DNA of 64,000 nt from contig NZ_CP143423.1 in the NCBI RefSeq assembly GCF_014337925.2, positions 2,820,501-2,884,500 on the forward strand. The letters are read 5' to 3'. A program made the translations under genes and the position numbers. The notes under the pieces were generated by a model, which was not told where the DNA came from, ran no database searches, and saw only the letters and a list, made by a program, of their open reading frames with translations. This stretch comes from Roseobacter fucihabitans (GTDB taxonomy: Bacteria > Pseudomonadota > Alphaproteobacteria > Rhodobacterales > Rhodobacteraceae). Positions 8,741 through 17,187 of this stretch are shown one piece after another. Within the stretch, counting starts at the first letter, position 1. Each line of letters begins with the position of its first letter.

Positions 8741-9306
8741 CAGACGCGGTCCTTGTTCTTTTCGAGTTCGGTTTCGACCTCTTCTTCGATCTCGGCATGT
8801 TCAAGCGATACACCTGCGGCGGTGAGCTTGAGGTATCCCGGCAGGCTCAGAATCTGGCAGATCATGAAGAGAATGGCCCCTATGGGGATGACCGATTGGG
8901 TCAGCTGTATCGGGACCCATGTGAGGGAGATCAGCGTATCCCCCGCCAGCACTTCGAGCACCTGCAACCCCGCACGCGCCATCAGAAAGAAAAACGTCAG
9001 CACGATGATTTCGCCGACAATCAATGCCGCGATACGGAATTTGACCGGCATGGCGAGCAACACCGAGTCAAAGCCGATGTGGCGTCGATGCAGTGCCGCC
9101 AGAGCGGAACCGTAATAGGTGATCCAGGCCAGCATGATCGCGGCGACCTCATCATACCAGGAGAAGCTTTGCCCCATCAGCCGCGCCAGAACCGCCATAG
9201 TGACCACAAGCGTCAGAAGGATCATCAGGCTGATGGTGATCCATTCGAGCAGTTTGCTGAGCAGGCGATTGATGCGCGACAGCGTGGGATAAGAAGCATG
9301 TTCCAT
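8740..9306 (-). CDS. dctQ: TRAP transporter small permease subunit (DctQ family)
   Basis: A protein of about 188 residues with four membrane helices and the DctQ signature region SFSWYDEVAAIMLAWITYYGSALAALHRRHIGFD. I chose the ATG at 9306 (MEHASYPTL), because the longer open frame to 9363 would start with TTG and adds residues not typical of the family. The C-terminal tail is acidic and charged (about residues 170-188). It pairs with the adjacent DctM in the inner membrane. Confidence 0.88.
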   Translation of the reverse strand: MEHASYPTLSRINRLLSKLLEWITISLMILLTLVVTMAVLARLMGQSFSWYDEVAAIMLAWITYYGSALAALHRRHIGFDSVLLAMPVKFRIAALIVGEIIVLTFFFLMARAGLQVLEVLAGDTLISLTWVPIQLTQSVIPIGAILFMICQILSLPGYLKLTAAGVSLEHAEIEEEVETELEKNKDRV

Positions 9307-9383
9307 GTCGGCCAGACCTGTTTGAGTGCGAACGGTGCCATCACGCGCAAAACGCGGATGCAAATCGTTTCTACATAGGAAAC

Positions 9384-9408
9384 CGGCGGCAGGGATCGCC
9401 TGCCGCCG
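9384..9408 (-). promoter_or_regulatory. Intercistronic stem-loop after the DctP gene
   Basis: There is a perfect 10-bp stem, CGGCGGCAGG and CCTGCCGCCG, with a 5-base loop, 9 bases after the dctP stop and before dctQ. It is followed on the minus strand only by GTTTCC, so it is probably a partial terminator or an mRNA-stabilising hairpin that lets the binding protein be made in excess of the permease. Confidence 0.7.
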
Positions 9409-9417
9409 CGTGATCCA

Positions 9418-10398
9418 TTAGCCGGAATTACCCAGACCAAGCACAGTGTCGATCATGTCCTGACCACCCTCGACCTCATCCGCGAACTGCTTATAGATCG
9501 GCTTGGAGGCCTCGATGAAGGCGGCTTTGTCGGCGGTGTTCACTTCGACGCCCGCGTCCTCGATGACCTTCAACAGGCTCGCCTCAAGCTCGGCGGCTTT
9601 TTCATAGGTGAAGTCCTGTGTCTTATTGGCGCAATCCGTCAGCCCCGCCTGCATATCCGCAGGCAATTTATCAAACTGCTTTTTTGACGCCAATATATAC
9701 GCAGGCGTATAGACGTGACCGGTCACGGAGAGGTATTTCTGAACCTCCTGAAACTTGGCCGATGCGATCTGTGCATAGGGGTTTTCCTGCCCGTCGATCA
9801 CGCCCGTCTGCAAGGCCGTGAACACATCCGAAAACGCCATGGGCGTTGGGTTCGCGCCATATTCCTGGAACATCTTCAAACGCCACACGCCGTTGGGGGT
9901 GCGCAGCTTGACCCCTTCGAGATCGGCGGGCACGTTGATCGGACGCACATTGTTGGTGATGTTGCGAAACCCGTTTTCGGCCAGCCCGACGATATGATAC
10001 CCGTTTTCATGGGCTGCGTTCTGGAAGGTTTCCATCATCGCGCCTTGGACGCGGCGCATATGGTCGCGGTCGGCGATGATATAGGGCATCTCGAAAATGC
10101 CGAAGGAATCATCCACCGACGACATGATCGAAGAAGGCAGCGCGAAATCGACCTGCGCCAGCTTGAGCTTTTGCAGCAACTCCTTGTCCTTGCCCAGTTG
10201 CGAGGAGCCAAAAGTCTGGACCTCGACCTTGTCGGGCATCGCCCCGTTCACGCAGGCGGCGAAATTATCCACCGTGACCTCAAACAAGGAGCCCGGTGCG
10301 CCAACATGGCCGAATTTCATCGTCATATCGGCCGCAAAAGCACTCGTCGCCATACCGATGGCCGTGGTTGCAGCCAGCAAATTTGCAATTACTTTCAT
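9418..10398 (-). CDS. dctP: TRAP transporter substrate-binding protein (DctP family)
   Basis: This 326-residue periplasmic binding protein begins with a clear signal peptide (MKVIANLLAATTAIGMATSA, with cleavage predicted after AFA at residue 22). DctP-family features are FGHVGAPGS near the mature N-terminus, QVDFALPSS, and the ligand-contacting stretch KLRTPNGVWRLKMFQEYGANPTPM with the arginine that usually binds the substrate carboxylate. TGVIDGQENPY is another family mark. The ligand is therefore probably an organic acid. The start ATG has GGAGGAG upstream. It follows the aminotransferase gene and precedes dctQ. Confidence 0.9.
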   Translation of the reverse strand: MKVIANLLAATTAIGMATSAFAADMTMKFGHVGAPGSLFEVTVDNFAACVNGAMPDKVEVQTFGSSQLGKDKELLQKLKLAQVDFALPSSIMSSVDDSFGIFEMPYIIADRDHMRRVQGAMMETFQNAAHENGYHIVGLAENGFRNITNNVRPINVPADLEGVKLRTPNGVWRLKMFQEYGANPTPMAFSDVFTALQTGVIDGQENPYAQIASAKFQEVQKYLSVTGHVYTPAYILASKKQFDKLPADMQAGLTDCANKTQDFTYEKAAELEASLLKVIEDAGVEVNTADKAAFIEASKPIYKQFADEVEGGQDMIDTVLGLGNSG

Positions 10399-10433
10399 GA
10401 ACTTCTCCTCCCAGAGTTTATTTTTCTATGTTC

Positions 10434-10448
10434 AGCCCCTGCGGGGCT
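10434..10448 (-). promoter_or_regulatory. Stem-loop between the aminotransferase and dctP genes
   Basis: AGCCCC and GGGGCT form a perfect 6-bp stem with loop GCA on the minus strand. It lies 6 bases after the aminotransferase stop. There is no downstream T run, so this is more likely a processing or stability hairpin than a full terminator. Confidence 0.5.
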
Positions 10449-10454
10449 TAGATT

Positions 10455-11612
10455 TCAGGCCAGCAAGCGCATCGCTGCTTGCACGCCACCCTCCGCGTGG
10501 GGCACATTTGCCTTTTTGAGCCCCATTTCGACACCTGCCAGCGTGCCGACAAGCATCAGATCGTTGAAATCACCCAAATGGCCAATGCGGAACACCTTAT
10601 CCGCCACTTTGGACAATCCATTGCCAAGCGAAATGTCATAATGTTCCAGCGTTGAGGCGCGGAATGCATCCGCACTATGACCTTCGGGCAACCTTACCGC
10701 CGTGAGCACACCGCTTTCCTGACCCTGCGCGAAACACAGAACCTCAAGCCCCCAGTGCCGCACAGCCGCGCGGGCCGCCGATCCATGGCGGGCATGTCTG
10801 GAAAACACATTCTCCAGCCCTTCTTCGTGCAACATGTCGATGGCCTCGTTCAGCCCATAGAGCAGGTTGGTGCCGGGCGTGTAGGGGAAATAGCCGGTCT
10901 TGTTCGGCCCGACCATTTCTGCCCAATCCCAATAGGAGCGTTGCAGTTTGGCGGATTTGTTCGCGGCCATGGCCTTGGCGCTCGCGGCATTGAACGACAG
11001 GCCGGGCGGCAGCATCAGACCTTTTTGCGACCCCGACACGGTAACATCGACGCCCCATTCATCATGCTGGTAATCCAGCGAGGCCAGGCCCGAAATCGTA
11101 TCCACCATGAAGAGCGCGGGATGGTTTGCGTTGTCAATCGCCTGGCGTACCGCGGCAATGGGCGACACCGAGCCGGTTGAGGTCTCGTTATGCACGACGC
11201 AAACGGCTTTGATTTCATGCGCTTTATCTTCGGTCAGATAGGCCTCGATCTGATCAGGATCCGCGCCGCCGCGCCAATCCCCCTCAATGAACTCGGCCCA
11301 TAGCCCGAGTTTTTCGGCCAGCTTCTTCCAGAGCGTGGCAAAATGCCCGGTTTCAAACATCAAGACCCGGTCTCCCGGCGACAGCGTATTCACCAGAGCG
11401 GCTTCCCATGCCCCTGTCCCCGATGCCGGGTAGATGAACACATGCTCTTGCGTCTTGAAGATCGATTTCAATCCGTCGAGCGCGCGCAGGCCTACCTTGG
11501 CAAAATCCGGTCCACGGTGATCAATCGTCTGTTGCGAAATCGCGCTCAGGATCCGGTCCGGCACCGCGCTAGGTCCGGGAATTTGCAGGAAATGGCGGCC
11601 AGCTTTTCTCAT
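10455..11612 (-). CDS. Serine- or alanine-glyoxylate-type aminotransferase (class V)
   Basis: The protein has 385 residues from the ATG at 11612. The longer open frame begins at a TTG (11684) and adds a non-conserved 24-residue N-terminus. It is a PLP enzyme of the alanine/serine/aspartate-glyoxylate aminotransferase group, with FLQIPGPSAVPDRI, TIDHRGPDFAKV, YPASGTGAWEAAL, HNETSTG and the PLP lysine K197 in SGSQKGLMLPPG. It would move an amino group between an amino acid and glyoxylate or a related 2-oxo acid. As first gene of the operon, divergent from a 2-hydroxyacid dehydrogenase, it may use the 2-oxo acid that enzyme makes. The exact amino-acid pair is not readable. Confidence 0.82.
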   Translation of the reverse strand: MRKAGRHFLQIPGPSAVPDRILSAISQQTIDHRGPDFAKVGLRALDGLKSIFKTQEHVFIYPASGTGAWEAALVNTLSPGDRVLMFETGHFATLWKKLAEKLGLWAEFIEGDWRGGADPDQIEAYLTEDKAHEIKAVCVVHNETSTGSVSPIAAVRQAIDNANHPALFMVDTISGLASLDYQHDEWGVDVTVSGSQKGLMLPPGLSFNAASAKAMAANKSAKLQRSYWDWAEMVGPNKTGYFPYTPGTNLLYGLNEAIDMLHEEGLENVFSRHARHGSAARAAVRHWGLEVLCFAQGQESGVLTAVRLPEGHSADAFRASTLEHYDISLGNGLSKVADKVFRIGHLGDFNDLMLVGTLAGVEMGLKKANVPHAEGGVQAAMRLLA

Positions 11613-11748
11613 CACGGTCGGTCTTTCACTCAGAGTATTCAAATTCAGCCACAAAGACGCAGCACTGCTTTTCAGTTGATCCAACGTAATTTTGAATTCA
11701 TAATTAAGTCAATCAGAATATTAGCAGCCTTGCCCCCATCGCATTGGA

Positions 11749-14640
11749 ATGAAAATGTCTCAGCTCTCAGCCCTTCTTAAAAATCGTGTTGAAGGCGATC
11801 TGATGTTTGATCGTTTTGACCGCGGGCGTTATGCGACGGATGCATCGCTTTACCAGATGATGCCGCTTGGGGTTTTGTCACCGAAATCCGAGGATGACAT
11901 CCACGCGGCGCTTGAAATTGCCCGCGCGCAGGGCGTCTCGATCCTGCCACGCGGGGGCGGCACGTCGCAATGTGGACAGACCGTCAACGAAGCGCTGGTT
12001 TTGGATAACACCCAGTATTTCAACGACATTCTGGAACTGGACGTCGAAGGCCAGCGCTGTGTCGTGCGTCCGGGCATCGTGCTGGATGATCTGAACCGGG
12101 CGCTGAAACCGCATGGGTTGTGGTTCCCGGTGGATGTCTCCACCGCCTCGCGCGCGACCATCGGGGGGATGGCGGGCAATAATTCCTGTGGTGGGAAATC
12201 GCTGCGCTATGGCATGATGCGCGACAATGTTCTGTCCATCGACGGATTTCTGGCGGATGGCAGCAAGCAGCATTTTGGACCCGTCGAAACACCCCCGCCC
12301 CCTGGGTTAATGGCGGATATGCTGTCTCTGGGCGCGCGTGAGGCCGCTGAGATCGACGCGCGATTCCCCAAAGTCATGCGCCGCGTGGGCGGGTATAACA
12401 TCGACGCGCTGGTGCCCGCCGCGCGGCCCAACAACCTCGCGCACCTTTTGGTGGGGTCTGAGGGCACGCTGGCTTATTCCACCGCGATTGAATTGAAACT
12501 CTGGCCGCTGATCCCGCACAAGGTCCTGGGGATCTGCCATTTTCCGACCTTTCATCATGCCATGGATGCGACCCAACATCTGGTCACGCTCGCGCCCCAA
12601 GGCGTCGAACTGGTCGATTCCACAATGATCGCTTTGGCCCGTGACATTCCGCTGTTCCGCGCCACGATTGAGGAGGTCGTGACCGGTACGCCTGAAGCGC
12701 TATTGCTGGTGGAATTTGCTGAAACTGACCCGAGCCTGCACCGGGGAAAACTGCGCGACCTTGACGCCATGATGGGCGATCTGGGGTTTTCCTGGCGCGG
12801 CTCGGGGGACAATTGGGGCGGTGTGACGCAGGTCACGGACCCCAAGATGCAGGCACGTATTGCCGATCTGCGCAGCTCCGGGCTCAACATCATGATGTCC
12901 ATGAAGGTGGACGGCAAGCCCGTGTCTTTTGTCGAGGATTGCGCCGTGGAATTACCCGATCTGGCGGCCTATACCGCCGGTCTGACAGAAATTTTCGAGC
13001 GATACGGCACCAAGGGTACGTGGTACGCGCATGCCTCTGTCGGCTGTCTGCATGTGCGCCCGGTTTTGAACATGAAGCTCGATAAGGACGTCAAAACCAT
13101 GCGCGCCATTGCCGAGGAATGTTTCGACCTCGTGGCACGTTACAAGGGCTCGCATTCGGGCGAACATGGCGACGGGATCGTGCGTTCGGAGTTCCACGAA
13201 AAGATGTTCGGGCCCCGCATGGTTGCGAATTTTGCCGAAGTCAAAGAACGCTTCGACCCCGAGGGGCTGTTCAACCCCGGCAAGATCGTGAATGCGCCAA
13301 AAATGGATGATCGCCGCCTGTTTCGCTATGGGCCCGATTACACCGTGCCTGATTTCAAGACCGAATTGGACTGGTCGGACTGGACCGGGGGCGGTGCCGG
13401 GTTTCAGGGCGCGGTGGAGATGTGCAACAACAACGGGGCCTGCCGCAAGCTCAAGGGCGGCGTGATGTGCCCGTCTTTCCGGGTGACGCGCAAGGAACAG
13501 GACCTGACGCGGGGGCGTGCCAATACGCTGCGGCTGGCGATTTCGGGACAATTGGGGCCGAACGCACTGAGTTCGGATCAGATGGCCGAGACGATGAAAC
13601 TTTGCGTGTCCTGCAAGGGGTGCAAGCGCGAATGCCCCACAGGTGTGGACATGGCGCGGATGAAAATCGAGGTGCAATCTGCACGCTCCAAAAAGCACGG
13701 GATCAGCCTGCATGACCGTCTGGTCGGTTTTCTGCCGCGCTATGCGCCCATGGTGTCGCGCCTCCCCTTCCTCGCCAATCTGCGCAACCGTGTGCCCGGC
13801 CTGGCCCGATTGAGCGAAAAACTCACCGGCTTTACCGCGACGCGGGACCTGCCGATCTGGAGTGGGGACCCGTTTCGTGACACGGAAGTGACGCCGCAGG
13901 ACACCCCGAAGACCGTCCTATTCGCCGATTGCTTCAACCGGTATTTCGAACCGGAAAACCTGCGCGCGACCCTCAAGGTGTTGGCGGCGGCGAAGGTCCC
14001 GGTGGAGATTGCCGCCGCCCCGACAGGTGCGCGCCCCTTATGTTGTGGGCGAACTTTTTTATCCGCCGGGCTGGTCGAGGAGGCCAAGGTAGAAGCGCAA
14101 AGGCTGGTGGATGCGCTGCTGCCATACGCCCGCGCCGGTGTGCCGATCATCGGGTTAGAGCCCAGTTGCCTTTTGACGCTGCGCGATGAGATCCCGGCGC
14201 TGATCCCCGGAGAGGGCACCGCCTTGCTGGCGCAGCACGCGCGCATGCTGGAGGAATATATCGCTGATCAGGCGGATAACCCGGATTTCACTCTCCCCCT
14301 GACCTCGCCTGCGCACAAAGTGATGGTGCACGGGCATTGCCACCAGAAAGCCATGGGCGTGATGTCGGGCATCGAGAAAGCCCTGTCCCTGCTCCCGGAC
14401 ACAGAAGTCGAGGTGATCGAGACAAGCTGTTGTGGGATGGCCGGTGCCTTTGGATATGGCAATGACACCCACGAGATTTCGCGCAGGATGGCCGAGGCCG
14501 ACCTGATCCCGGCCCTTAATGTGGCCAGTGAGGACACGGTGATTGTCGCAGATGGCACGTCTTGTCGGCACCAGATTGCGGATCTAAGCACGCGCAAGCC
14601 GATCCATATCGCGCGCTTGCTGGAACAGGCCTTGAAATGA
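11749..14640 (+). CDS. FAD-linked and Fe-S-containing D-2-hydroxyacid dehydrogenase (GlcD-GlcF type fusion)
   Basis: The 963-residue protein joins a VAO-type FAD dehydrogenase (about 1-520) to a glycolate-oxidase-type iron-sulfur subunit (about 540-960). The FAD part shows LPRGGGTSQCGQTV, GGMAGNNSCGGKSLRYG, LLVGSEGTLAYST and the substrate/flavin domain motif GSHSGEHGDGIVRSEF. The second part has CNNNGACR and CVSCKGCKRECPTG for 4Fe-4S binding, and two CCG-type blocks (LCCGRTFLSAG and ETSCCGMAGAFG). Relatives such as E. coli YdiJ oxidise D-2-hydroxy acids and pass electrons to quinone. The substrate here is unknown. It starts the operon divergent from the aminotransferase-TRAP operon and is followed 16 bases later by the GntR regulator gene. 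Confidence 0.85.
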   Translation: MKMSQLSALLKNRVEGDLMFDRFDRGRYATDASLYQMMPLGVLSPKSEDDIHAALEIARAQGVSILPRGGGTSQCGQTVNEALVLDNTQYFNDILELDVEGQRCVVRPGIVLDDLNRALKPHGLWFPVDVSTASRATIGGMAGNNSCGGKSLRYGMMRDNVLSIDGFLADGSKQHFGPVETPPPPGLMADMLSLGAREAAEIDARFPKVMRRVGGYNIDALVPAARPNNLAHLLVGSEGTLAYSTAIELKLWPLIPHKVLGICHFPTFHHAMDATQHLVTLAPQGVELVDSTMIALARDIPLFRATIEEVVTGTPEALLLVEFAETDPSLHRGKLRDLDAMMGDLGFSWRGSGDNWGGVTQVTDPKMQARIADLRSSGLNIMMSMKVDGKPVSFVEDCAVELPDLAAYTAGLTEIFERYGTKGTWYAHASVGCLHVRPVLNMKLDKDVKTMRAIAEECFDLVARYKGSHSGEHGDGIVRSEFHEKMFGPRMVANFAEVKERFDPEGLFNPGKIVNAPKMDDRRLFRYGPDYTVPDFKTELDWSDWTGGGAGFQGAVEMCNNNGACRKLKGGVMCPSFRVTRKEQDLTRGRANTLRLAISGQLGPNALSSDQMAETMKLCVSCKGCKRECPTGVDMARMKIEVQSARSKKHGISLHDRLVGFLPRYAPMVSRLPFLANLRNRVPGLARLSEKLTGFTATRDLPIWSGDPFRDTEVTPQDTPKTVLFADCFNRYFEPENLRATLKVLAAAKVPVEIAAAPTGARPLCCGRTFLSAGLVEEAKVEAQRLVDALLPYARAGVPIIGLEPSCLLTLRDEIPALIPGEGTALLAQHARMLEEYIADQADNPDFTLPLTSPAHKVMVHGHCHQKAMGVMSGIEKALSLLPDTEVEVIETSCCGMAGAFGYGNDTHEISRRMAEADLIPALNVASEDTVIVADGTSCRHQIADLSTRKPIHIARLLEQALK

Positions 14641-14656
14641 GCAGACAGGACACACC

Positions 14657-15349
14657 ATGACGCATGCCCCCGCACCGCAAACCATCCTGCGCAAATCCCT
14701 GCATCACGAGTTGGTGGATCGCCTGCAAAACCTGATCATCAACGCCGAATTGGAACCGGGCAGCAAAGTGCCAGAAAAGACGCTTTGTGATACGTTTGGG
14801 GTATCACGCACGCCGCTGCGCGAAGCCCTGAAGGTGCTGGCCTCGGACGGTTTGGTGCGCCTTGAGCCGAACCGCGGGGCCTGGGTGACGCAGGTCACGG
14901 TGAGCGAAGTGGAGGAAGTTTTCCCGGTGCTGGGCGCGCTGGAGGCTTTGTCCGGGGAATTGGCCTGCAAACACATAAGCGACGCTGAGATCGAGCAGGT
15001 ACGCGCGCTGCATGCCCAGATGATCGAGAGCTATGAGCGGCGCGATCTGGATGCCTATTTCACCATCAACCAGAAAATCCATCGCGCCATTCTGCTGGCG
15101 GCGCGCAATGCGACGCTGACCACCTCTTGTCAGGCGTTGTCGCTGCGCATGCAGCGCGCGCGCTACCTGGCGAATATGACCGAAGGGCGCTGGTATGAAG
15201 CCGTGCAGGAGCATGAGAACATCCTGAAATACCTCAGCGCGCGTGACGCCAAAGCACTGGCGCAGACGCTGCTGGAGCATATGGACGCCAAACGTCTCTC
15301 GGTGATCCGCTGGCTGGAAGCGCAGGAGGCCAGAACGGAGCAGCCCTGA
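14657..15349 (+). CDS. GntR family regulator, FCD (FadR-like) subgroup
   Basis: A 230-residue regulator. The N-terminal winged helix (about 10-80) contains VPEKTLCDTFGVSRTPLREALKVLASDGLVRLEPNRGAWV, and the C-terminal all-helical FCD domain (about 95-215) has the metal- or acid-binding histidines (HAQMIESYE, NQKIHRAIL, VQEHENIL). FCD regulators usually sense small organic acids. It lies 16 bases after the dehydrogenase gene, so it probably controls that operon and the divergent aminotransferase-TRAP-CoA transferase operon. I could not pick a clear operator in 11613-11748. Confidence 0.88.
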   Translation: MTHAPAPQTILRKSLHHELVDRLQNLIINAELEPGSKVPEKTLCDTFGVSRTPLREALKVLASDGLVRLEPNRGAWVTQVTVSEVEEVFPVLGALEALSGELACKHISDAEIEQVRALHAQMIESYERRDLDAYFTINQKIHRAILLAARNATLTTSCQALSLRMQRARYLANMTEGRWYEAVQEHENILKYLSARDAKALAQTLLEHMDAKRLSVIRWLEAQEARTEQP

Positions 15350-15509
15350 GCTTGGTATGCCTGTTGACGGTGCCGGCGGTTCCAGGATCGAAAACCTCGC
15401 CAGCTGCGGATTTTTTTGGATCACGTTAAAGCGTTTCGCGTTTGATGTGAATTGAACGGGGATTCACAAGATGTCATTTGTCTGATTCACTTTCTTTGGG
15501 AGGTGGATT

Positions 15510-16040
15510 ATGGGCAAGCCTTACTCTTTGGGCTTTCGGGAACGGATTTGTGCGTATGTCGCCGGGGCATTCGGCGCGTGCTGCGGGGCGTGTATTTGGT
15601 GTGAGTGCCGCGACGGCTGTGCGGTTTGCGGCGCAGTATCGGAAACGGGGCACTATTTTTGCGAAACCGCAAGGCAGGCCGCCCGGACGGTTTGGCAAGC
15701 GGGCCCCGCATCTCGACTTTCTTCTCGATATCATGCGTGCAGAACCAGACATCACGTTGAAGGAACTGGCCGCCGCACTGTGCGAGACACGTCAGGAGTG
15801 GATCACGCGCCGCCAGCCAAGGATGCGGCAGCGAACCTCACGGGCTGGTCTTTATTGCTTCTCGGGACATTGCTGCGCAATACCCTGACGGCCAATGATC
15901 GAGATGGCTTTCTCAAAGCTCAAAGCCCACCTGCGACGGATCGGGGCCAGAACCTTCGAAACCCTTGGCGACATATGCGACCTCTTCGATCCCCAAAAAT
16001 GCTGGAACCTCCTCAAGGCTGCCGGATATGCCTCAGATTA
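15510..16040 (+). pseudogene. IS630-family transposase, frameshifted and deleted
   Basis: The start MGKPYSLGFRERICAYVA is followed by a small deletion near 15560 that shifts the frame. The sequence then continues as GHSARAAGRVFGVSAATAVRF, LDFLLDIMRAEPDITLKELAAAL (a paired-like helix-turn-helix region). After about 15840 the middle of the protein, including most of the DDE domain, is missing. Normal sequence resumes at IEMAFSKLKAHLRRIGA and runs to the C-terminus (CWNLLKAAGYASD). A palindromic insert sits at this junction. Confidence 0.8.
15858..15894 (+). repeat. Short palindromic insert, copy 3 (at the IS630 deletion junction)
   Basis: It reads CTTCTCGGG, then the hairpin arms ACATTGC-TGC-GCAAT, then ACCCTGACGGCCAA. 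The stem GGG(ac)ATTGC/GCAAT(a)CCC matches the copies in IS66 and IS3 in architecture and loop. It lies exactly where the transposase gene jumps from its N-terminal part to its C-terminal part. The frame test used for the other copies cannot be applied here because of the deletion. Confidence 0.6.
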
Positions 16041-16098
16041 AATACAAAACGCTTTAGGATGCGCTCAGCACGCCCACTCAACGCACGCACCCCTACGT

Positions 16099-16791
16099 TC
16101 AAGGTAGGCAATTCCCGATCAGCTCGGATTGAAACGCCTGCTCACCGCGGCTTGAAAAACCCACCACCCGGCTGTCGGCTCGGCGTTTTGCCCAGCCGCG
16201 CGCCTCGATTTCAGACAATAGCGCTCGCCCGAGACTGCCCGCCAGATGCGAGCGGCGCGCGCTCCAGTCCAGACATTCCTTGCACAAAGGCGATTTTTGA
16301 GATCGAAGCCGTGTCACATCCACGCCGAAACCTTGCACAAAATCATCCCCGCGCGGTGTCAGTTGCAAAACACCAACCTCTATCACCAAAAACCCGCGCC
16401 CCATAAAGCTGTCAAACAACGCGATGCCCATATCCCCCGCCAGATGGTTGTAACAGACGCGCGCCTTGCGCAGGGCTTCGTCTTTGGGACCAGTGCGCGT
16501 GCGCAGATGGCCGGTTTTGACCGCAAGCCCCATCAACCCTTCGAGCACCTGCGCCACGTCCTCATTGGCGAGCGAGAAATACTTATGCCGCCCCTGTTTC
16601 AGGAGCCGCAACAAACCTCCCGCGTCCAGTTTCGCCAGATGCGAGCTGGCCGTCTGGCTGGTGATCCCGGCCTCTGCGGCCAATTCGGTGGCTGTCAGCG
16701 CCTTGCCGGTCATCAGTGCGGTGAGCATATTGGCACGCGCAGGATCGCCCATCAGGGCAGCGATGCGGGCGATATCAGGGCCTTCTTTCAT
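16099..16791 (-). CDS. ArsR-family winged-helix regulator with a C-terminal extension
   Basis: A 230-residue protein. Residues about 8-90 form an ArsR-type winged helix (ARIAALMGDPARANMLTAL, LTATELAAEAGITSQTASSHLAKL, GRHKYFSLAN). The second half contains LCKECLDWSARRSHLAGSLG, a conserved block in this long ArsR subgroup with a CxxC pair. The signal is unknown. It is divergent from the two small genes at 16864-17537. A perfect inverted repeat touches its start codon and suggests autoregulation and control of the small operon. Confidence 0.85.
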   Translation of the reverse strand: MKEGPDIARIAALMGDPARANMLTALMTGKALTATELAAEAGITSQTASSHLAKLDAGGLLRLLKQGRHKYFSLANEDVAQVLEGLMGLAVKTGHLRTRTGPKDEALRKARVCYNHLAGDMGIALFDSFMGRGFLVIEVGVLQLTPRGDDFVQGFGVDVTRLRSQKSPLCKECLDWSARRSHLAGSLGRALLSEIEARGWAKRRADSRVVGFSSRGEQAFQSELIGNCLP

Positions 16792-16793
16792 AG

Positions 16794-16809
16794 TTCGACC
16801 CTAGTCGAA
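16794..16809. promoter_or_regulatory. Candidate operator of the ArsR-type regulator
   Basis: TTCGAC-CCTA-GTCGAA is a perfect 6-bp inverted repeat with a 4-base spacer, only 2 bases upstream of the regulator's ATG in the 72-bp divergent gap. The position would block initiation on the regulator side, and the ArsR gene lacks an obvious ribosome-binding site, so a leaderless or very short leader is possible. Confidence 0.6.
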
Positions 16810-16863
16810 GCATTAAGTGTGATCAATCCGCTATGTCCGGGTTCAGACATGAAAGGAAACCCT

Positions 16864-17187
16864 ATGCTGACCTGTATTATCCGCTACCAGATCGACCCCA
16901 CCAAGAAGGCTCAATTCAACCAATACGCCCGCAATTGGGGGCAAGCCATCCCGAGATGTGGCGCAGATTTGATTGGCTATTACGCCCCGCATGAAGGATC
17001 ATCGACGCTGGCTTATGGGATCTACAATGTGGCAAATCTCGCCGATTATGAGGCTTACCGCGCACGGCTTGCAGATGATCCTTTGGGCCGTGAGAATTAT
17101 GAGTTTGCGCAAAGCGAAAAGTTCCTGCTGCGCGAACATCGTACATTTTTGAAACTGGCCTCTGCGCCACATGGAGAGCACAAGTGA
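16864..17187 (+). CDS. NIPSNAP-family small protein
   Basis: This 107-residue protein has a dimeric alpha-beta barrel (ferredoxin-like) fold pattern: MLTCIIRYQIDPTKKAQFNQYARNWG, then LIGYYAPHEGSSTLAYGIYNVANLADYEAYRARL, then REHRTFLKL. This is typical of NIPSNAP proteins. An in-frame ATG lies 15 bases earlier, but AAAGGA sits at the right distance for the ATG at 16864. The stop overlaps the next start (GTGA). With its neighbour it forms a two-gene unit divergent from the ArsR regulator. The biochemical role is unknown. Confidence 0.8.
   Translation: MLTCIIRYQIDPTKKAQFNQYARNWGQAIPRCGADLIGYYAPHEGSSTLAYGIYNVANLADYEAYRARLADDPLGRENYEFAQSEKFLLREHRTFLKLASAPHGEHK

Larger units (their letters stand above)
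15427..16056 (+). mobile_element. IS630-family element, internally deleted, with both ends
   Basis: The ends are imperfect inverted repeats: TAAAGCGTTTCGCGTTT at the left and the complement of TAAAGCGTTTTGTATTT at the right. Each is bounded by the TA dinucleotide that IS630/Tc1 elements duplicate. Only about 630 bp remain, against roughly 1.1 kb for a full element. With both ends present it could in principle be moved by a related transposase supplied in trans. Confidence 0.75.
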
